Of a DNA stretch of 64,000 bases, positions 1 through 8,299 are shown one piece after another. Source of the stretch: Anaerolineae bacterium (GTDB taxonomy: Bacteria; Chloroflexota; Anaerolineae; UBA4142; SHND01). The notes beneath the pieces were generated by a model. It worked only from the letters and a program-made list of their open reading frames with translations. It was not told the origin of the DNA and made no database searches. The position numbers were made by a program, and so were the translations under genes. Numbering within the stretch: the first letter of the stretch is position 1; the number at the start of each line of letters is the position of its first letter. The stretch spans positions 1 through 64,000 of the forward strand of contig JADZCJ010000046.1 of NCBI GenBank assembly GCA_020851635.1. Direction: 5' to 3'.

Positions 1-75
1 CAGTCCAGTCGCGGTGACCAACCCGAACGAGCTGATCAGATAATCGGTGTAGAGGTCGAGAAGTTGATCATCCAT
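1..75 (-). CDS. Transposase N-terminus (partial, cut by window edge)
   Basis: The reverse strand opens an ATG at 75 and reads 25 codons without a stop to the window edge, starting MDDQLLDLYTDYL and ending TATGL. The pattern D-LYTDYL-SSFG--TATGL is, from memory, the usual start of DDE transposases of IS elements common in Chloroflexota and cyanobacteria. Only the first 25 residues are visible, so the family cannot be fixed and no catalytic residue is seen. The IS terminus should lie in the next ~150 bases, but no clear inverted repeat can be assigned from one end. Confidence 0.55.
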   Translation of the reverse strand, partial: MDDQLLDLYTDYLISSFGLVTATGL

Positions 76-379
76 ACCCTCACTTTACACCTGTTTTCAC
101 CCATTGTGCGTAAGGTGAGTTATAACTGAAGTCGTCGTTTCGGCGCTGTCGGTGCGGGGAATACGGCCGATCCCTATAGGTGGGGGTGTGGATTTTTTGT
201 TGTGGTCAGGTTTGTGGCTCGTGGCTTTGACACCCATCCAACTTTGCATATAATTCTCGCCGTCGGATATCGGCGCAGAACGTGGCGCGGCGATGTCCGT
301 TTTTGTTATTGTAATATTCCAAAGGCGGAGCGCGTTGGCAAGAACGCGTGATAGTTTGTGTACGCGAAGGAAGTTTCAC
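76..379. other. Intergenic region: IS end and greA leader
   Basis: No gene is seen in these 304 bases. The left part should contain the outer end of the partial insertion sequence. The right part contains a strong promoter (227-254) and an untranslated leader of about 120 bases before greA. The open frame that continues upstream of the greA ATG has no ribosome-binding site and is not taken as coding. Confidence 0.6.
227..254 (+). promoter_or_regulatory. Sigma-70-type promoter of greA
   Basis: A consensus -35 TTGACA (227-232) and a consensus -10 TATAAT (249-254) are separated by 16 bases. Transcription would start near 261, giving a leader of about 120 bases before the greA ATG. Confidence 0.75.
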
Positions 380-850
380 ATGGCAGACAAGCCGGTCTAT
401 CTCACCCCCGACGGGCGTGAGAAAATTATCAAAGAACTCGAATACTTGATCACCGTCAAACGTCCCGAAGTCGCCGAGGCGATTCATTCGGCAAAAGAAG
501 AAGGTGACATTTCTGAAAATTCCGCTTACGATGCGGCAAAAGAGCAGCAGGCGTTTGTGGAAGGGAAAATCATGCAGCTCGAGCAAATGCTCAAGAATGC
601 GGAAATCATTTCGAAACCCGTCATGACGGGCATTGTGATTCTTGGGTCGCATGTCAAGGTTGTCGAAAAAGGGACCAAGGACGAGGAGGAGTATCAAATC
701 GTCGGTTCCGCCGAAGCTGATCCGAGCAACGGGCGTATTTCAAACGAATCACCACTCGGAAAAGCTCTGATGGGCAGGAAAAAGGGTGAAACGGTGACAT
801 TCAAAACACCCGCGGGTGAGCTGCATTACCAATTACAGGAAATCTGGTAA
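380..850 (+). CDS. greA: Transcription elongation factor GreA
   Basis: GreA rescues backtracked RNA polymerase by stimulating cleavage of the extruded RNA 3' end through the secondary channel. The 156-residue product has the family length: an N-terminal coiled coil (about residues 1-75) with the acidic tip signature around EEGDISENSAYDAAKE, then a C-terminal FKBP-like domain with the typical end SPLGKALMGRKKGE. The frame is open further upstream (to 293), but the ATG at 380 sits behind a GAAGGAAG ribosome site and matches the family start. It is followed by a terminator and then lysS, a gene pair commonly seen together. Confidence 0.95.
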   Translation: MADKPVYLTPDGREKIIKELEYLITVKRPEVAEAIHSAKEEGDISENSAYDAAKEQQAFVEGKIMQLEQMLKNAEIISKPVMTGIVILGSHVKVVEKGTKDEEEYQIVGSAEADPSNGRISNESPLGKALMGRKKGETVTFKTPAGELHYQLQEIW

Positions 851-855
851 TTGGC

Positions 856-886
856 AAAGGACACGCGGTGCGTGTCCTTTTTTTTT
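856..886 (+). terminator. Intrinsic terminator between greA and lysS
   Basis: An 11-bp perfect stem (856-866 with 870-880) with a 3-base loop is followed by a T run to 886. It lies between the greA stop and the lysS ATG, so lysS expression must rely on read-through or on an internal promoter. Confidence 0.8.
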
Positions 887-934
887 CGATCACGCGCAAC
901 AACGCGGCGACACGTTCGGGAGATTAATCAACTT

Positions 935-2404
935 ATGAATTTTATAGACACCCTCGACGATTTGGAACGAGACCGGTACGATAAGGTGCTGCGGCTGCGC
1001 GAGCGCGGCATCAACCCGTATCCGCTGCGCACGACGCGGACCCACACGATTGCCCGGGTGCGCGAGCTGGACGAACGCGGCGAGGACCCCGGAGTGGTGA
1101 CGCTGGTGGGGCGCATCACCGCAAACCGCTGGACGGGCAAAATCACCTTTGCCGATATTCGAGATGGCACGGGGCGCATCCAGCTCTTTTTGCGGCAAGA
1201 CAATCTGGGGCAAGAGACCTACAAGAACTTTATCAAGGATTTCGATCTCGCCGATTTTGTGCAGGCGACGGGCACGCTGTTCAAGACCAAGACCGGCGAA
1301 CTCTCGCTTCAGGTCGCGGAAATAAGCATGCTCGCCAAAGCGGTCGCGCCCATGCCCGAAAAATTTCACGGGCTCAGGGACATGGAGACGCGCTATCGTC
1401 AGCGGTATCTGGATTTGATGGTGAATGAGGATGTGCGCGAGGTGTTTCGGGCGCGCCAGCGTATTGTGACTGCGATGCGCGCGTATCTGGACCGCAGTGG
1501 TTTTATCGAGGTCGAGACGCCCGCGCTACAACCCTTGTATGGCGGCGCGCTGGCGAAACCGTTTGTGACGTATCACAACGAGTTGGAACGCAATCTGTAT
1601 CTGCGGATTGCGGATGAACTATATTTGAAACGCCTGCTGGTCGGAATGTTTGAGCGCGTGTATGAGATCTCGAAAGATTTTCGGAACGAAGGCGTGGATG
1701 CGACGCACCTGCCCGAATTCACAATGATGGAGTGTTACCAGGCGTATGGTGATTTGTCGGACATGATCAAGGTGGTCGAAGATGTTTTTGTCGAGTGCGC
1801 CATGGCGGCGCGCGGGACGCTTCAAATCCAATATGGCGAGCATCGGATTGATTTGACGCCGCCGTTTGCGCGAGTGGCGATGCGCGACGCGATTTTGGAG
1901 CGGACGGGTGTTGATATTTATGTGGATGATACGTTTGATGCATTGCGGGCGCGGATCGAGGAAAAGAACCTGCGCGTAGAGCCACAAATGAGCTGGGGCA
2001 AGCTGGTGGAAAAATTGTTTGCCGCGTATGTCGAACCCACTCTGATTGCGCCGACGTTTATCGTGGATTTTCCGACCGATATTTCGCCGTTTGCCAAGAA
2101 AAAGCCCGACGACCCGCGCGTGACCGAACGGTTTGAAATCTATGTCGGCGGAGGAGAGTATGGGAACGCGTTCACCGAGCTGAACGACCCGGAAGACCAG
2201 TGGCAGCGGTTTATGGAGCAGCAGACGAATCGGGCGCGCGGGGACGCGGAAGCGCAACAGATGGACGATGACTATGTGCAGGCGCTCAAGCACGGGCTGC
2301 CGCCCACCGGGGGGTTGGGGATGGGGATTGACCGTTTGACCATGTTGTTGACAGACCAGCACTCGATTCGAGATGTTGTGTTGTATCCGCAGCTGCGGAA
2401 TTAG
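935..2404 (+). CDS. lysS: Lysine--tRNA ligase, class II (LysRS)
   Basis: Charges tRNA-Lys with lysine in the cytoplasm. The 489-residue product has an N-terminal OB-fold anticodon-binding domain (about residues 35-140, with LVGRI and FADIRDGTGRIQ) and a class II catalytic core: motif 2 around FRNEGVDATHLPEFTMMECY and motif 3 GGLGMGIDRLTMLL near the C-terminus. The frame runs open from a TTG at 851, but that start would place the greA terminator hairpin inside the coding region, so the ATG at 935 (start MNFIDTLDDLE) is preferred. The length agrees with bacterial LysS. Confidence 0.95.
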   Translation: MNFIDTLDDLERDRYDKVLRLRERGINPYPLRTTRTHTIARVRELDERGEDPGVVTLVGRITANRWTGKITFADIRDGTGRIQLFLRQDNLGQETYKNFIKDFDLADFVQATGTLFKTKTGELSLQVAEISMLAKAVAPMPEKFHGLRDMETRYRQRYLDLMVNEDVREVFRARQRIVTAMRAYLDRSGFIEVETPALQPLYGGALAKPFVTYHNELERNLYLRIADELYLKRLLVGMFERVYEISKDFRNEGVDATHLPEFTMMECYQAYGDLSDMIKVVEDVFVECAMAARGTLQIQYGEHRIDLTPPFARVAMRDAILERTGVDIYVDDTFDALRARIEEKNLRVEPQMSWGKLVEKLFAAYVEPTLIAPTFIVDFPTDISPFAKKKPDDPRVTERFEIYVGGGEYGNAFTELNDPEDQWQRFMEQQTNRARGDAEAQQMDDDYVQALKHGLPPTGGLGMGIDRLTMLLTDQHSIRDVVLYPQLRN

Positions 2405-2408
2405 CGAT

Positions 2409-2436
2409 TTGACAAGAAATCATCTCTGTCTATACT
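2409..2436 (+). promoter_or_regulatory. Sigma-70-type promoter of the cold-shock gene
   Basis: TTGACA (2409-2414) and TATACT (2431-2436) are spaced by 16 bases just after the lysS stop. Transcription would begin near 2443, about 175 bases before the cold-shock ATG. Confidence 0.65.
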
Positions 2437-2442
2437 TGGTTT

Positions 2443-2618
2443 TGTAAGCAACGGCAATTTCTGAAATTGAGAGGCACACGCGCCAATCCGGAAGATGCAG
2501 CGCGGGCGCCTTTTCTTTTTTCTGTGCGACACACCTGACGTGTTGCGCGTGTTGAATGATCATCCATTTGATAGCAGGATACCGTTTGCGAATAGATTCA
2601 TCAAAGGAGCCAAATAGT
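2443..2618 (+). promoter_or_regulatory. Long structured 5' leader of the cold-shock gene
   Basis: The predicted transcript carries about 175 untranslated bases. Around 2470-2525 a GC-rich dyad (AGGC...CGCGC against GCGCGGGCGCCT) is followed by a T-rich run, resembling a terminator or a switchable hairpin. Long leaders that refold with temperature are known for cspA-type genes; here the temperature role is inference. The ribosome site AAAGGAG lies at 2603-2609. Confidence 0.4.
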
Positions 2619-2840
2619 ATGGCTGAAAGAGTAAACGGTACGGTCAAGTGGTTTAATTCTGCCAAAGGTTACGGGTTTATTTCCCCCGCCGACGGCACCA
2701 AAGACCTCTTTGTTCACTTTTCTGCGATTCAGGATGCCGGCGACGGCTATCGCACATTGAACGAAGGCGACCATGTCGAATTCAATGTCGAACAAGGTCA
2801 AAAAGGTCTGCAAGCCACCAACGTCGTACGCACAAACTAA
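2619..2840 (+). CDS. Cold-shock protein (CspA family)
   Basis: A 73-residue single cold-shock domain (five-stranded OB fold) that binds single-stranded RNA/DNA and acts as an RNA chaperone. RNP1 is visible as KGYGFI and RNP2 as LFVHFSAI, with the aromatic patch of W, F and Y residues intact and the typical end GLQATNVV. The ATG at 2619 follows AAAGGAG; the longer open frame upstream is leader RNA. It is a single-gene unit, with its own promoter and a terminator at 2880. Confidence 0.93.
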   Translation: MAERVNGTVKWFNSAKGYGFISPADGTKDLFVHFSAIQDAGDGYRTLNEGDHVEFNVEQGQKGLQATNVVRTN

Positions 2841-2879
2841 CGGCGACATCGCGTTTCGCGGCGTGGGTTAGTCAATTGG

Positions 2880-2927
2880 TCAGGCAGGAATCGGAAGTAA
2901 ATTCCGGTCTTGCCTGATTTTTATTTT
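2880..2927 (+). terminator. Intrinsic terminator after the cold-shock gene
   Basis: Outer arms TCAGGCA (2880-2886) and TGCCTGA (2911-2917) enclose an inner pairing CGGAA/TTCCG, followed by a T-rich run to 2927. It ends the cold-shock transcript and stands only 18 bases before the next start codon, so it could also attenuate that gene. Confidence 0.7.
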
Positions 2928-2945
2928 GTCAAGGGAGGTCTGCAC

Positions 2946-3182
2946 ATGAACAAAGGGTTTACTGAAAAGGAAGCCAAAAGGTTGATTGGCAAGTCGTTCG
3001 AAACGCGCGCTCCGTTTTCGGGGGTGCCGCTGCGAACGCGCGGCACGGTGACTGAAGCGCTCAACTCGCAGGACCACTGGAACGTGATGATTGAATGGGT
3101 GCTGCCCGGCAAGCCCGTCAAGGGCTGGTACAGCAAGCAAGAACTGCAAAATTACATGCATCTGATTGCGCCGCCCGCATAA
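2946..3182 (+). CDS. Small conserved-looking protein of unknown function
   Basis: A 78-residue soluble protein starting MNKGFTEKEAKRLIGKSFET, with a good ribosome site (AAGGGAGG) 5 bases before the ATG. The sequence has a short amphipathic N-terminal helix, a basic middle and a Trp-rich stretch (HWNVMIEWV, KGWYSK), suggesting a small beta-rich fold of SH3-like size. No known family is recognised. It sits directly after the cold-shock terminator, so it may depend on read-through. Coding reality is supported by the ribosome site and the length of the frame. Confidence 0.6.
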   Translation: MNKGFTEKEAKRLIGKSFETRAPFSGVPLRTRGTVTEALNSQDHWNVMIEWVLPGKPVKGWYSKQELQNYMHLIAPPA

Positions 3183-3372
3183 TGCGGGACGCGCAACGCG
3201 CAACGCGCTTTGTGGTCTCGCTGTCAGGGTGAGTTTGTGGGGGCGGAGTTTCTTAAGGTTCCTTTCATCTTGGGATGGCATTCTATTCGCCAAGTCCAAA
3301 AAACGCACTATAATCGTGCGACAGGGTTCCGGGGCGAACTGAGATTGCCGGACCCTGCAGCGAGGGGATTTA

Positions 3373-4377
3373 ATGGCTACAACTGCGACTTGGTCTCAAA
3401 CTTCAACTGATTACCGCACCCGCGTTCAGGTGGAGCCGATTCGCGCGCTGGCGGGGCAGGTCGCTGCGAATGTCGAGCGCGTCATTATCGGCAAGCGCCG
3501 TGAAGTGGAACTCGCGTTGATTGCGCTTTTGTGCCAGGGGCACGTCCTGATCGAAGATGTTCCCGGCACCGGCAAGACCATGCTGGCGCGGTCAATCGCA
3601 AAATCGCTGGGGTGCACGTTTCGACGGATTCAATTCACGCCGGACATGCTGCCGACGGATGTGACGGGCACGAGCATTTTCAATCAACAAACGCGCGAGT
3701 TTGAGTTTCGACCGGGTCCGATCATTGCGCAGGTGGTGCTCACCGATGAAATCAATCGCGCGACGCCCAAGACACAAAGTGCGCTGCTGGAGGCGATGGA
3801 AGAACGCCAGGTCACGGTTGACGGCGTGACACATCTGCTGCCGACGCCATTTTTAGTCCTTGCCACGCAGAACCCCATCGAATACGAAGGCACATTTCCA
3901 CTGCCCGAAGCGCAGCTCGACCGTTTCATGATGCGGATTCATCTCGGCTACCCGAACTCGCCGGAAGAAGTGCAGATGCTGGATTCACAGCAGCGGGTCC
4001 ATCCCATCGAAAATGTGCGGCAGGTGGTGAGCGCGCAGGACTTGATTGGGGCACAGCAAGCGGTGCGGGAGGTTTATGTGGACCGCCTGATCAAGGAATA
4101 TATTGTTGCCATTGTCGAAGCCACGCGCCGACACCCTGATGTTTATTTGGGCGCATCGCCGCGCGGCTCGCTCGCGCTGCTCAAAACAACTCAAGCCAAA
4201 GCGGCGATGCGCGGGCGCGACTTTGTGGCGCCTGATGATGTCAAAGAACTGTCGGACGCGACGCTGGCGCATCGCCTGATCCTTTCGCCCGCCGCCCGTC
4301 TCAAACATATAGATGCGCGCGGTATCGTGAGTGAAATCGTCAACTCGGTGCCGGTCCCCGGAGCGCGCGTCCGGTGA
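3373..4377 (+). CDS. MoxR-family AAA+ ATPase
   Basis: MoxR ATPases act as chaperones that activate or assemble partner enzymes and surface complexes. The 334-residue product shows Walker A (EDVPGTGKT, about residue 60), Walker B and sensor region ([14 protein letters not shown]) and the family motif [15 protein letters not shown]; the C-terminal lid domain ends VPGARVR. A TATAAT at 3309-3314 may belong to its promoter, without a clear -35. The stop overlaps the GTG start of the DUF58 gene by 4 bases (GTGA), so the two are translationally coupled. The usual third partner, a transglutaminase-like membrane protein, is found 20 kb away at 24.3 kb. Confidence 0.92.
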   Translation: MATTATWSQTSTDYRTRVQVEPIRALAGQVAANVERVIIGKRREVELALIALLCQGHVLIEDVPGTGKTMLARSIAKSLGCTFRRIQFTPDMLPTDVTGTSIFNQQTREFEFRPGPIIAQVVLTDEINRATPKTQSALLEAMEERQVTVDGVTHLLPTPFLVLATQNPIEYEGTFPLPEAQLDRFMMRIHLGYPNSPEEVQMLDSQQRVHPIENVRQVVSAQDLIGAQQAVREVYVDRLIKEYIVAIVEATRRHPDVYLGASPRGSLALLKTTQAKAAMRGRDFVAPDDVKELSDATLAHRLILSPAARLKHIDARGIVSEIVNSVPVPGARVR

Positions 4378-5717
4378 GAGGACGGCTGCGCGGGTGGCTC
4401 GCGCGTTTTCAGACGCTTTATGACCGCTCCGGCTTTATTCTGAACCTGCGGCGCGTCTGGCTGTTGATTATCATTTGGGCAATTCTTGCCAATCTGGCAG
4501 TGGCGACCGATCGCGAGATTTTTTATCGTCTCTCGTATTTGATTGTGTTGGTCGTCGCTGCCGCTTTTTTGTGGGCGCTCTATAGCATCCAATCGTTTGT
4601 GATGGAGCGTGAAATAACATCGCCGCGCGCACAGGTGGGCAGTCTCGCCGAAGAAAAGTTTACTGCCACGAGCACCGGACGTATCCCCAAGCTGTGGATC
4701 GAATTGTCGGACGGCGGCGACATGCCCGGGCATCTCATCGGTCGTGTGCTTTCGGGCATGGCGCCGCGCGTAAAATATGCCTGGACGTTAAAGACGCTGT
4801 GCCGCTTGCGCGGGCGGTTTCGCCTCGGACCAATGACCGCTTCCAGCGGCGACCCGTTCGGGTTGTTTGTCTTTAATCGCACGATCCCCAATACCGAAAA
4901 AACGTTGGTGGTGTATCCGATGACGGTGGAACTGCCTGTCTTTGCGCCGAGCATCGGCAGTCTGCGCGGCGGTGAAGCGCGCTATCAGCGCACACATCAT
5001 GTGACGACGAATGTGTCAGGCACGCGCGAATATGCGCCCGGCGATTCCTTTAATCGGATACATTGGCGTTCTACGGCGCGTTATGACCGCTTGATCGTCA
5101 AAGAATTTGAATTGGACCCTTCGGCGGACATTTGGATTCTGTTGGACCTGGAACGCGGCATTCATGCGGGCGCGTGGTGGGAACAAGCGTGGTACGAGCG
5201 CGATTTGGACGAAATATGGATTCAAGGCAAGGTTACGAAACTCGCGCCCAATACCGAAGAATATGCTGTCACTTGCGCCGCGACGATTGCCAAGTATTTC
5301 CTGGACAAACAGCGCGCGGTGGGGCTTGCGGCTTCTAACCACGAACACGCCTACGCGCATCCCGACCGCGGGGAACGTCAATTGACCCGGCTGCTCGAAA
5401 TGCTGGCAGTGGTCGAATCGAACGGGAGTGAATCGTTTGCTCAACTGATTGCGCGCGAGACCGCGGTCATGAACCGCAGTATCACACTGGTGCTGATTAC
5501 GCCCTCGCCCGAGATCGAGTGGATTCAGTACGCGCAGGACTTGAGGCGGCGGGGGTTTCATTTGATTGTTGTATTGATTGACGCAAGCTCGTTTGGGATG
5601 GGGGTTGATTTTGGACCCGTCATTGGCGAGTTGGCGGCAAGCGGTATTTTGACGTATACCGTGCGGCAGGGTGATGATTTGCGCGTCGTCTTGGGCGAGG
5701 CAGGTATGGCGTACTGA
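4374..5717 (+). CDS. DUF58 domain membrane protein
   Basis: A 447-residue partner of the upstream MoxR ATPase. Two membrane segments lie near residues 20-40 and 45-65, followed by a beta-rich region and the DUF58 signature ([20 protein letters not shown], about residues 222-241) inside a von Willebrand A-like fold (IWILLDLE). The protein probably hangs a cytosolic domain on the membrane and is acted on by MoxR. It starts with GTG overlapping the moxR stop. A weak stem with a short T run (5724-5765) follows the stop. The precise cellular function is unknown for the family. Confidence 0.88.
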   Translation: MRGRLRGWLARFQTLYDRSGFILNLRRVWLLIIIWAILANLAVATDREIFYRLSYLIVLVVAAAFLWALYSIQSFVMEREITSPRAQVGSLAEEKFTATSTGRIPKLWIELSDGGDMPGHLIGRVLSGMAPRVKYAWTLKTLCRLRGRFRLGPMTASSGDPFGLFVFNRTIPNTEKTLVVYPMTVELPVFAPSIGSLRGGEARYQRTHHVTTNVSGTREYAPGDSFNRIHWRSTARYDRLIVKEFELDPSADIWILLDLERGIHAGAWWEQAWYERDLDEIWIQGKVTKLAPNTEEYAVTCAATIAKYFLDKQRAVGLAASNHEHAYAHPDRGERQLTRLLEMLAVVESNGSESFAQLIARETAVMNRSITLVLITPSPEIEWIQYAQDLRRRGFHLIVVLIDASSFGMGVDFGPVIGELAASGILTYTVRQGDDLRVVLGEAGMAY

Positions 5718-5899
5718 TCAGACAAGCCGGTAGTTGAGAAATCGGTCAGAGTCTGTCCGGCTTTTGGGGCACACTTTCTTTAAACTCGTTGATAGACACT
5801 TGCGCTCGTGCTGCGTTTTTCGGCAATCGGGATGGACAGTCTCAGGGTGCGCGAGCCGGCTGGTGTCCTTTTTTTGCGTAATAGAGCAAGTCAATATGA

Positions 5900-5908
5900 T
5901 GTTATAAT
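5900..5908 (+). promoter_or_regulatory. Extended -10 promoter giving a near-leaderless cysS transcript
   Basis: The sequence TGTTATAAT forms an extended -10 (TATAAT at 5903-5908). The ATG of the ligase gene begins at 5916, 7 bases after the hexamer, where transcription is expected to start. There is no Shine-Dalgarno sequence, so translation would be leaderless. No convincing -35 is present, which is usual with an extended -10. Confidence 0.55.
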
Positions 5909-5915
5909 TTTCGTC

Positions 5916-7175
5916 ATGAAACTGTACAATACCGAGTCACGCGAGTTGGAAACGTTTGACCCGCAGGGCAAGCCGGTGCGGTTGTATGTGTGCGGTATCA
6001 CTCCCTATGATACGACTCATCTGGGTCATGCCGCGACATATTGTGCGTTTGATGTGTTGGTGCGTTATCTGGAATATCGCGGCGCAACGGTCAACTATTG
6101 CGAGAATGTGACAGATATTGACGACGACACGATTCGCGAAGCGCCCAAGCGCGGGACGAACTGGCGCGATTTGGGGAATTATTGGACTGCCCATTTCATG
6201 CGCGACATGATTGCGTTGAATGTGCGTCCGCCGGACCATTACCCGCGCGCCACAGAGACGATCGCCGAGATTATCGAGTTTGACAGAGTCTTGATTGAAA
6301 AAGGGTGCGCCTATGAATCGGGCGGAAGCGTTTATTTTTCTGTAAACTCGTATCCAAAATTCGGGCAGCTCTCGCACATTCCAAAAGAGGAGATGCTTGC
6401 GATTGCAAACGAACGCGGCAACTTTCCCGACGACCCCAAAAAGCGCGATCCGCTCGATTTTGTGTTGTGGCAGGCACATGCGCCGGGCGAACCGTCCTGG
6501 GACTCGCCGTGGGGACCGGGACGACCCGGCTGGCATATCGAATGTTCGGCGATGAATTTCAAGACCTTTGGTCCGACCATCGAGATACACGGCGGCGGCG
6601 CGGATTTGGTGTTTCCGCATCACGAATGTGAGATTGCCCAGACCGTGAATTTTACGGGTGAGGACTATTTTGCGCGGATCTGGATGCATGCGGCGATGGT
6701 GGGGTACATGGGCGAAAAGATGTCGAAATCGCTCGGCAATCTGGTCATGGTGTCGGACCTGCTCAAGACCTATGCGCCCGACCAGATTCGACTTTTTCTT
6801 GCGCGGCATCATTATCGCAAGCCGTGGGAATTTACATTCGACGAATTTCGCGCGGAAATTGCCGCCTGTGAACGCATGCAGCAAGCGGCGAATGCGCCGA
6901 GCGGAGATGGCGCGGTCATGGATGTGTCTGACGCGCGCGCGCGATTCGAGGATGCGCTGGACAATGACCTTGATTCGCCCGCCGCTGTGAGAGTCCTGTG
7001 TGAGCTGGCGGACACGCTGCTAGAGTACTCGGATGCCGGGCGCAACGTACAAGCCGCACAAACGTGGTTCCGCCGCGCGGCGGGCATTATTGGTTTGCGG
7101 CTCGGCGCGTATGGACCCGAAGCGCGGGTGCGCGCGGGATGGGAAACGCATATGATGCGTTTCCCCACAGAGTAG
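5916..7175 (+). CDS. Cysteinyl-tRNA synthetase family ligase, MshC-like subfamily
   Basis: A 419-residue class I enzyme that activates cysteine with ATP. The HIGH-type motif is THLGHA in GITPYDTTHLGHAATY, KMSKS is GEKMSKS, and the zinc-site region GWHIECSAM plus FPHHECE is present. Several stretches (CGITPYD-THLGHAATY, LW-A--PGEPSW-SP-GPGRPGWH-EC) match, from memory, mycothiol-pathway MshC rather than standard CysRS (GPTVYDYAHIGN), and the length is close to MshC (about 414) and short for CysRS (about 460). It may be the cell's CysRS of a divergent branch or a ligase joining Cys to an amino-sugar. The ATG at 5916 fits the family start; the open frame from 5808 is not used. Confidence 0.85.
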   Translation: MKLYNTESRELETFDPQGKPVRLYVCGITPYDTTHLGHAATYCAFDVLVRYLEYRGATVNYCENVTDIDDDTIREAPKRGTNWRDLGNYWTAHFMRDMIALNVRPPDHYPRATETIAEIIEFDRVLIEKGCAYESGGSVYFSVNSYPKFGQLSHIPKEEMLAIANERGNFPDDPKKRDPLDFVLWQAHAPGEPSWDSPWGPGRPGWHIECSAMNFKTFGPTIEIHGGGADLVFPHHECEIAQTVNFTGEDYFARIWMHAAMVGYMGEKMSKSLGNLVMVSDLLKTYAPDQIRLFLARHHYRKPWEFTFDEFRAEIAACERMQQAANAPSGDGAVMDVSDARARFEDALDNDLDSPAAVRVLCELADTLLEYSDAGRNVQAAQTWFRRAAGIIGLRLGAYGPEARVRAGWETHMMRFPTE

Positions 7176-7185
7176 CGAGATGACC

Positions 7186-7225
7186 ACTAAAAAGACGGCG
7201 GACCCGGGTCCGCCGTCTTTTTAGT
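7186..7225. terminator. Perfect bidirectional terminator
   Basis: Two 20-base arms (7186-7205 and 7206-7225) form a perfect palindrome with A/T runs on both flanks, so it works as a terminator in both directions. It separates the convergent ligase gene and manC. Confidence 0.9.
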
Positions 7226-7226
7226 G

Positions 7227-8294
7227 CTATAGATACCTGTCGGCTTGGCGCCGTCTCAGCTCGTCCACAATCTTTTTTACATCCTGGGCGCGGTCTTGAG
7301 GACAAATCAGCAACGCGTCGTCGGTGTCAATCACAATCATGTTTTCGAGACCAATGGTGGCGATCAGGCGCTTGTCGCTGTAGATAAAAGTGGAGGTTGT
7401 GTCTACGCCAATGTGCTCGCCACGCACGACATTTTTGGCTTTATCCTGTTCCATCAATTCATAGAGCGCGGTCCAGCTGCCCACATCGTTCCAATCGGCG
7501 TTGAGGGGTATAACGGCGACGCGTTCCGCCTTTTCCATGATGGCATAGTCAATCGTCTCATTTTGGAGCGCTTGCCAAGCTTGTTGAAAGGACGCGGCTT
7601 GCAGCCCGTTTGCCACGATCCCGGCAAGTTGGGCACACATTTCGGGCATATGGGTTTTGAACTCGTCAATGATCCTTGATACCCGCCAGATAAAGATGCC
7701 GCTGTTCCAGAGATAATTGCCCTGTTCCAAAAACTGTCGCGCCGCGTCCGAGGTCGGTTTTTCGAGAAAGCGGCGGACGCGCAAGACGGATTGTTTGTTC
7801 GCTCGAGCAAACGAATCGCCCGCCTCGATATAGCCGTATCCGGTCTCGGGCCAGGTGGGTGTGATGCCGAGGGTGACGAGATAGTCCTGATTGGCAATCT
7901 CGGCGGCGGCGGCGAGCGCGTCGCGAAAGGCGGGGGCGTTCGAGATGACATGGTCGGCGGGCAGGATGATCGTCACTGCTTCGGGGTCTTGGCTTGTCAG
8001 GAGCATGGCGGCAAGCGCTGACGGGGGGGCGGTGCCGCGACCCTCGGGTTCGCCAATGATCTGGGATTTGGGAATATAGGGGAGCTGCGCGTGAACGTCG
8101 TCAATATAACGCCAGCCGGTAAAGACAAAAATGTTTTGGGCGGGCACGAGCGGCACGATGCGGTCGTAGGTTTCCTGGAGCATGGTACGCTCGGAAACGA
8201 GGTCGAGAAACTGTTTTGGATGTTCGGCGCGGCTGCGGGGCCAGAGTCGCGTGCCGGACCCGCCCGCGAGAATGATGGCGTAGAGGTGAGACAT
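7227..8294 (-). CDS. manC: Mannose-1-phosphate guanylyltransferase
   Basis: Makes GDP-mannose from mannose-1-phosphate and GTP for glycans of the cell surface. The 355-residue product has the nucleotidyltransferase signature AGGSGTRLWPRSRAEHPKQFL at residues 10-30, ILPADH at the metal site and EKPTS in the sugar-binding part. It has the length of the single-domain GDP-mannose pyrophosphorylase and lacks the C-terminal phosphomannose isomerase domain seen in bifunctional versions. It lies 5 bases downstream of dprA and is probably co-transcribed with it. A GHMP sugar kinase at 34.9 kb could feed related sugar-nucleotide pathways. Confidence 0.92.
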   Translation of the reverse strand: MSHLYAIILAGGSGTRLWPRSRAEHPKQFLDLVSERTMLQETYDRIVPLVPAQNIFVFTGWRYIDDVHAQLPYIPKSQIIGEPEGRGTAPPSALAAMLLTSQDPEAVTIILPADHVISNAPAFRDALAAAAEIANQDYLVTLGITPTWPETGYGYIEAGDSFARANKQSVLRVRRFLEKPTSDAARQFLEQGNYLWNSGIFIWRVSRIIDEFKTHMPEMCAQLAGIVANGLQAASFQQAWQALQNETIDYAIMEKAERVAVIPLNADWNDVGSWTALYELMEQDKAKNVVRGEHIGVDTTSTFIYSDKRLIATIGLENMIVIDTDDALLICPQDRAQDVKKIVDELRRRQADRYL

Positions 8295-8299
8295 AAAGG

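Noticed and set aside
851-934. 28-codon N-terminal extension of LysS from TTG at 851
   Set aside because: It would encode the greA terminator hairpin (CVSFFFRSRA) and lacks family similarity.
5937-6884. 315-codon minus-strand frame opposite the cysteinyl ligase
   Set aside because: Shadow of a gene with intact class I synthetase motifs.
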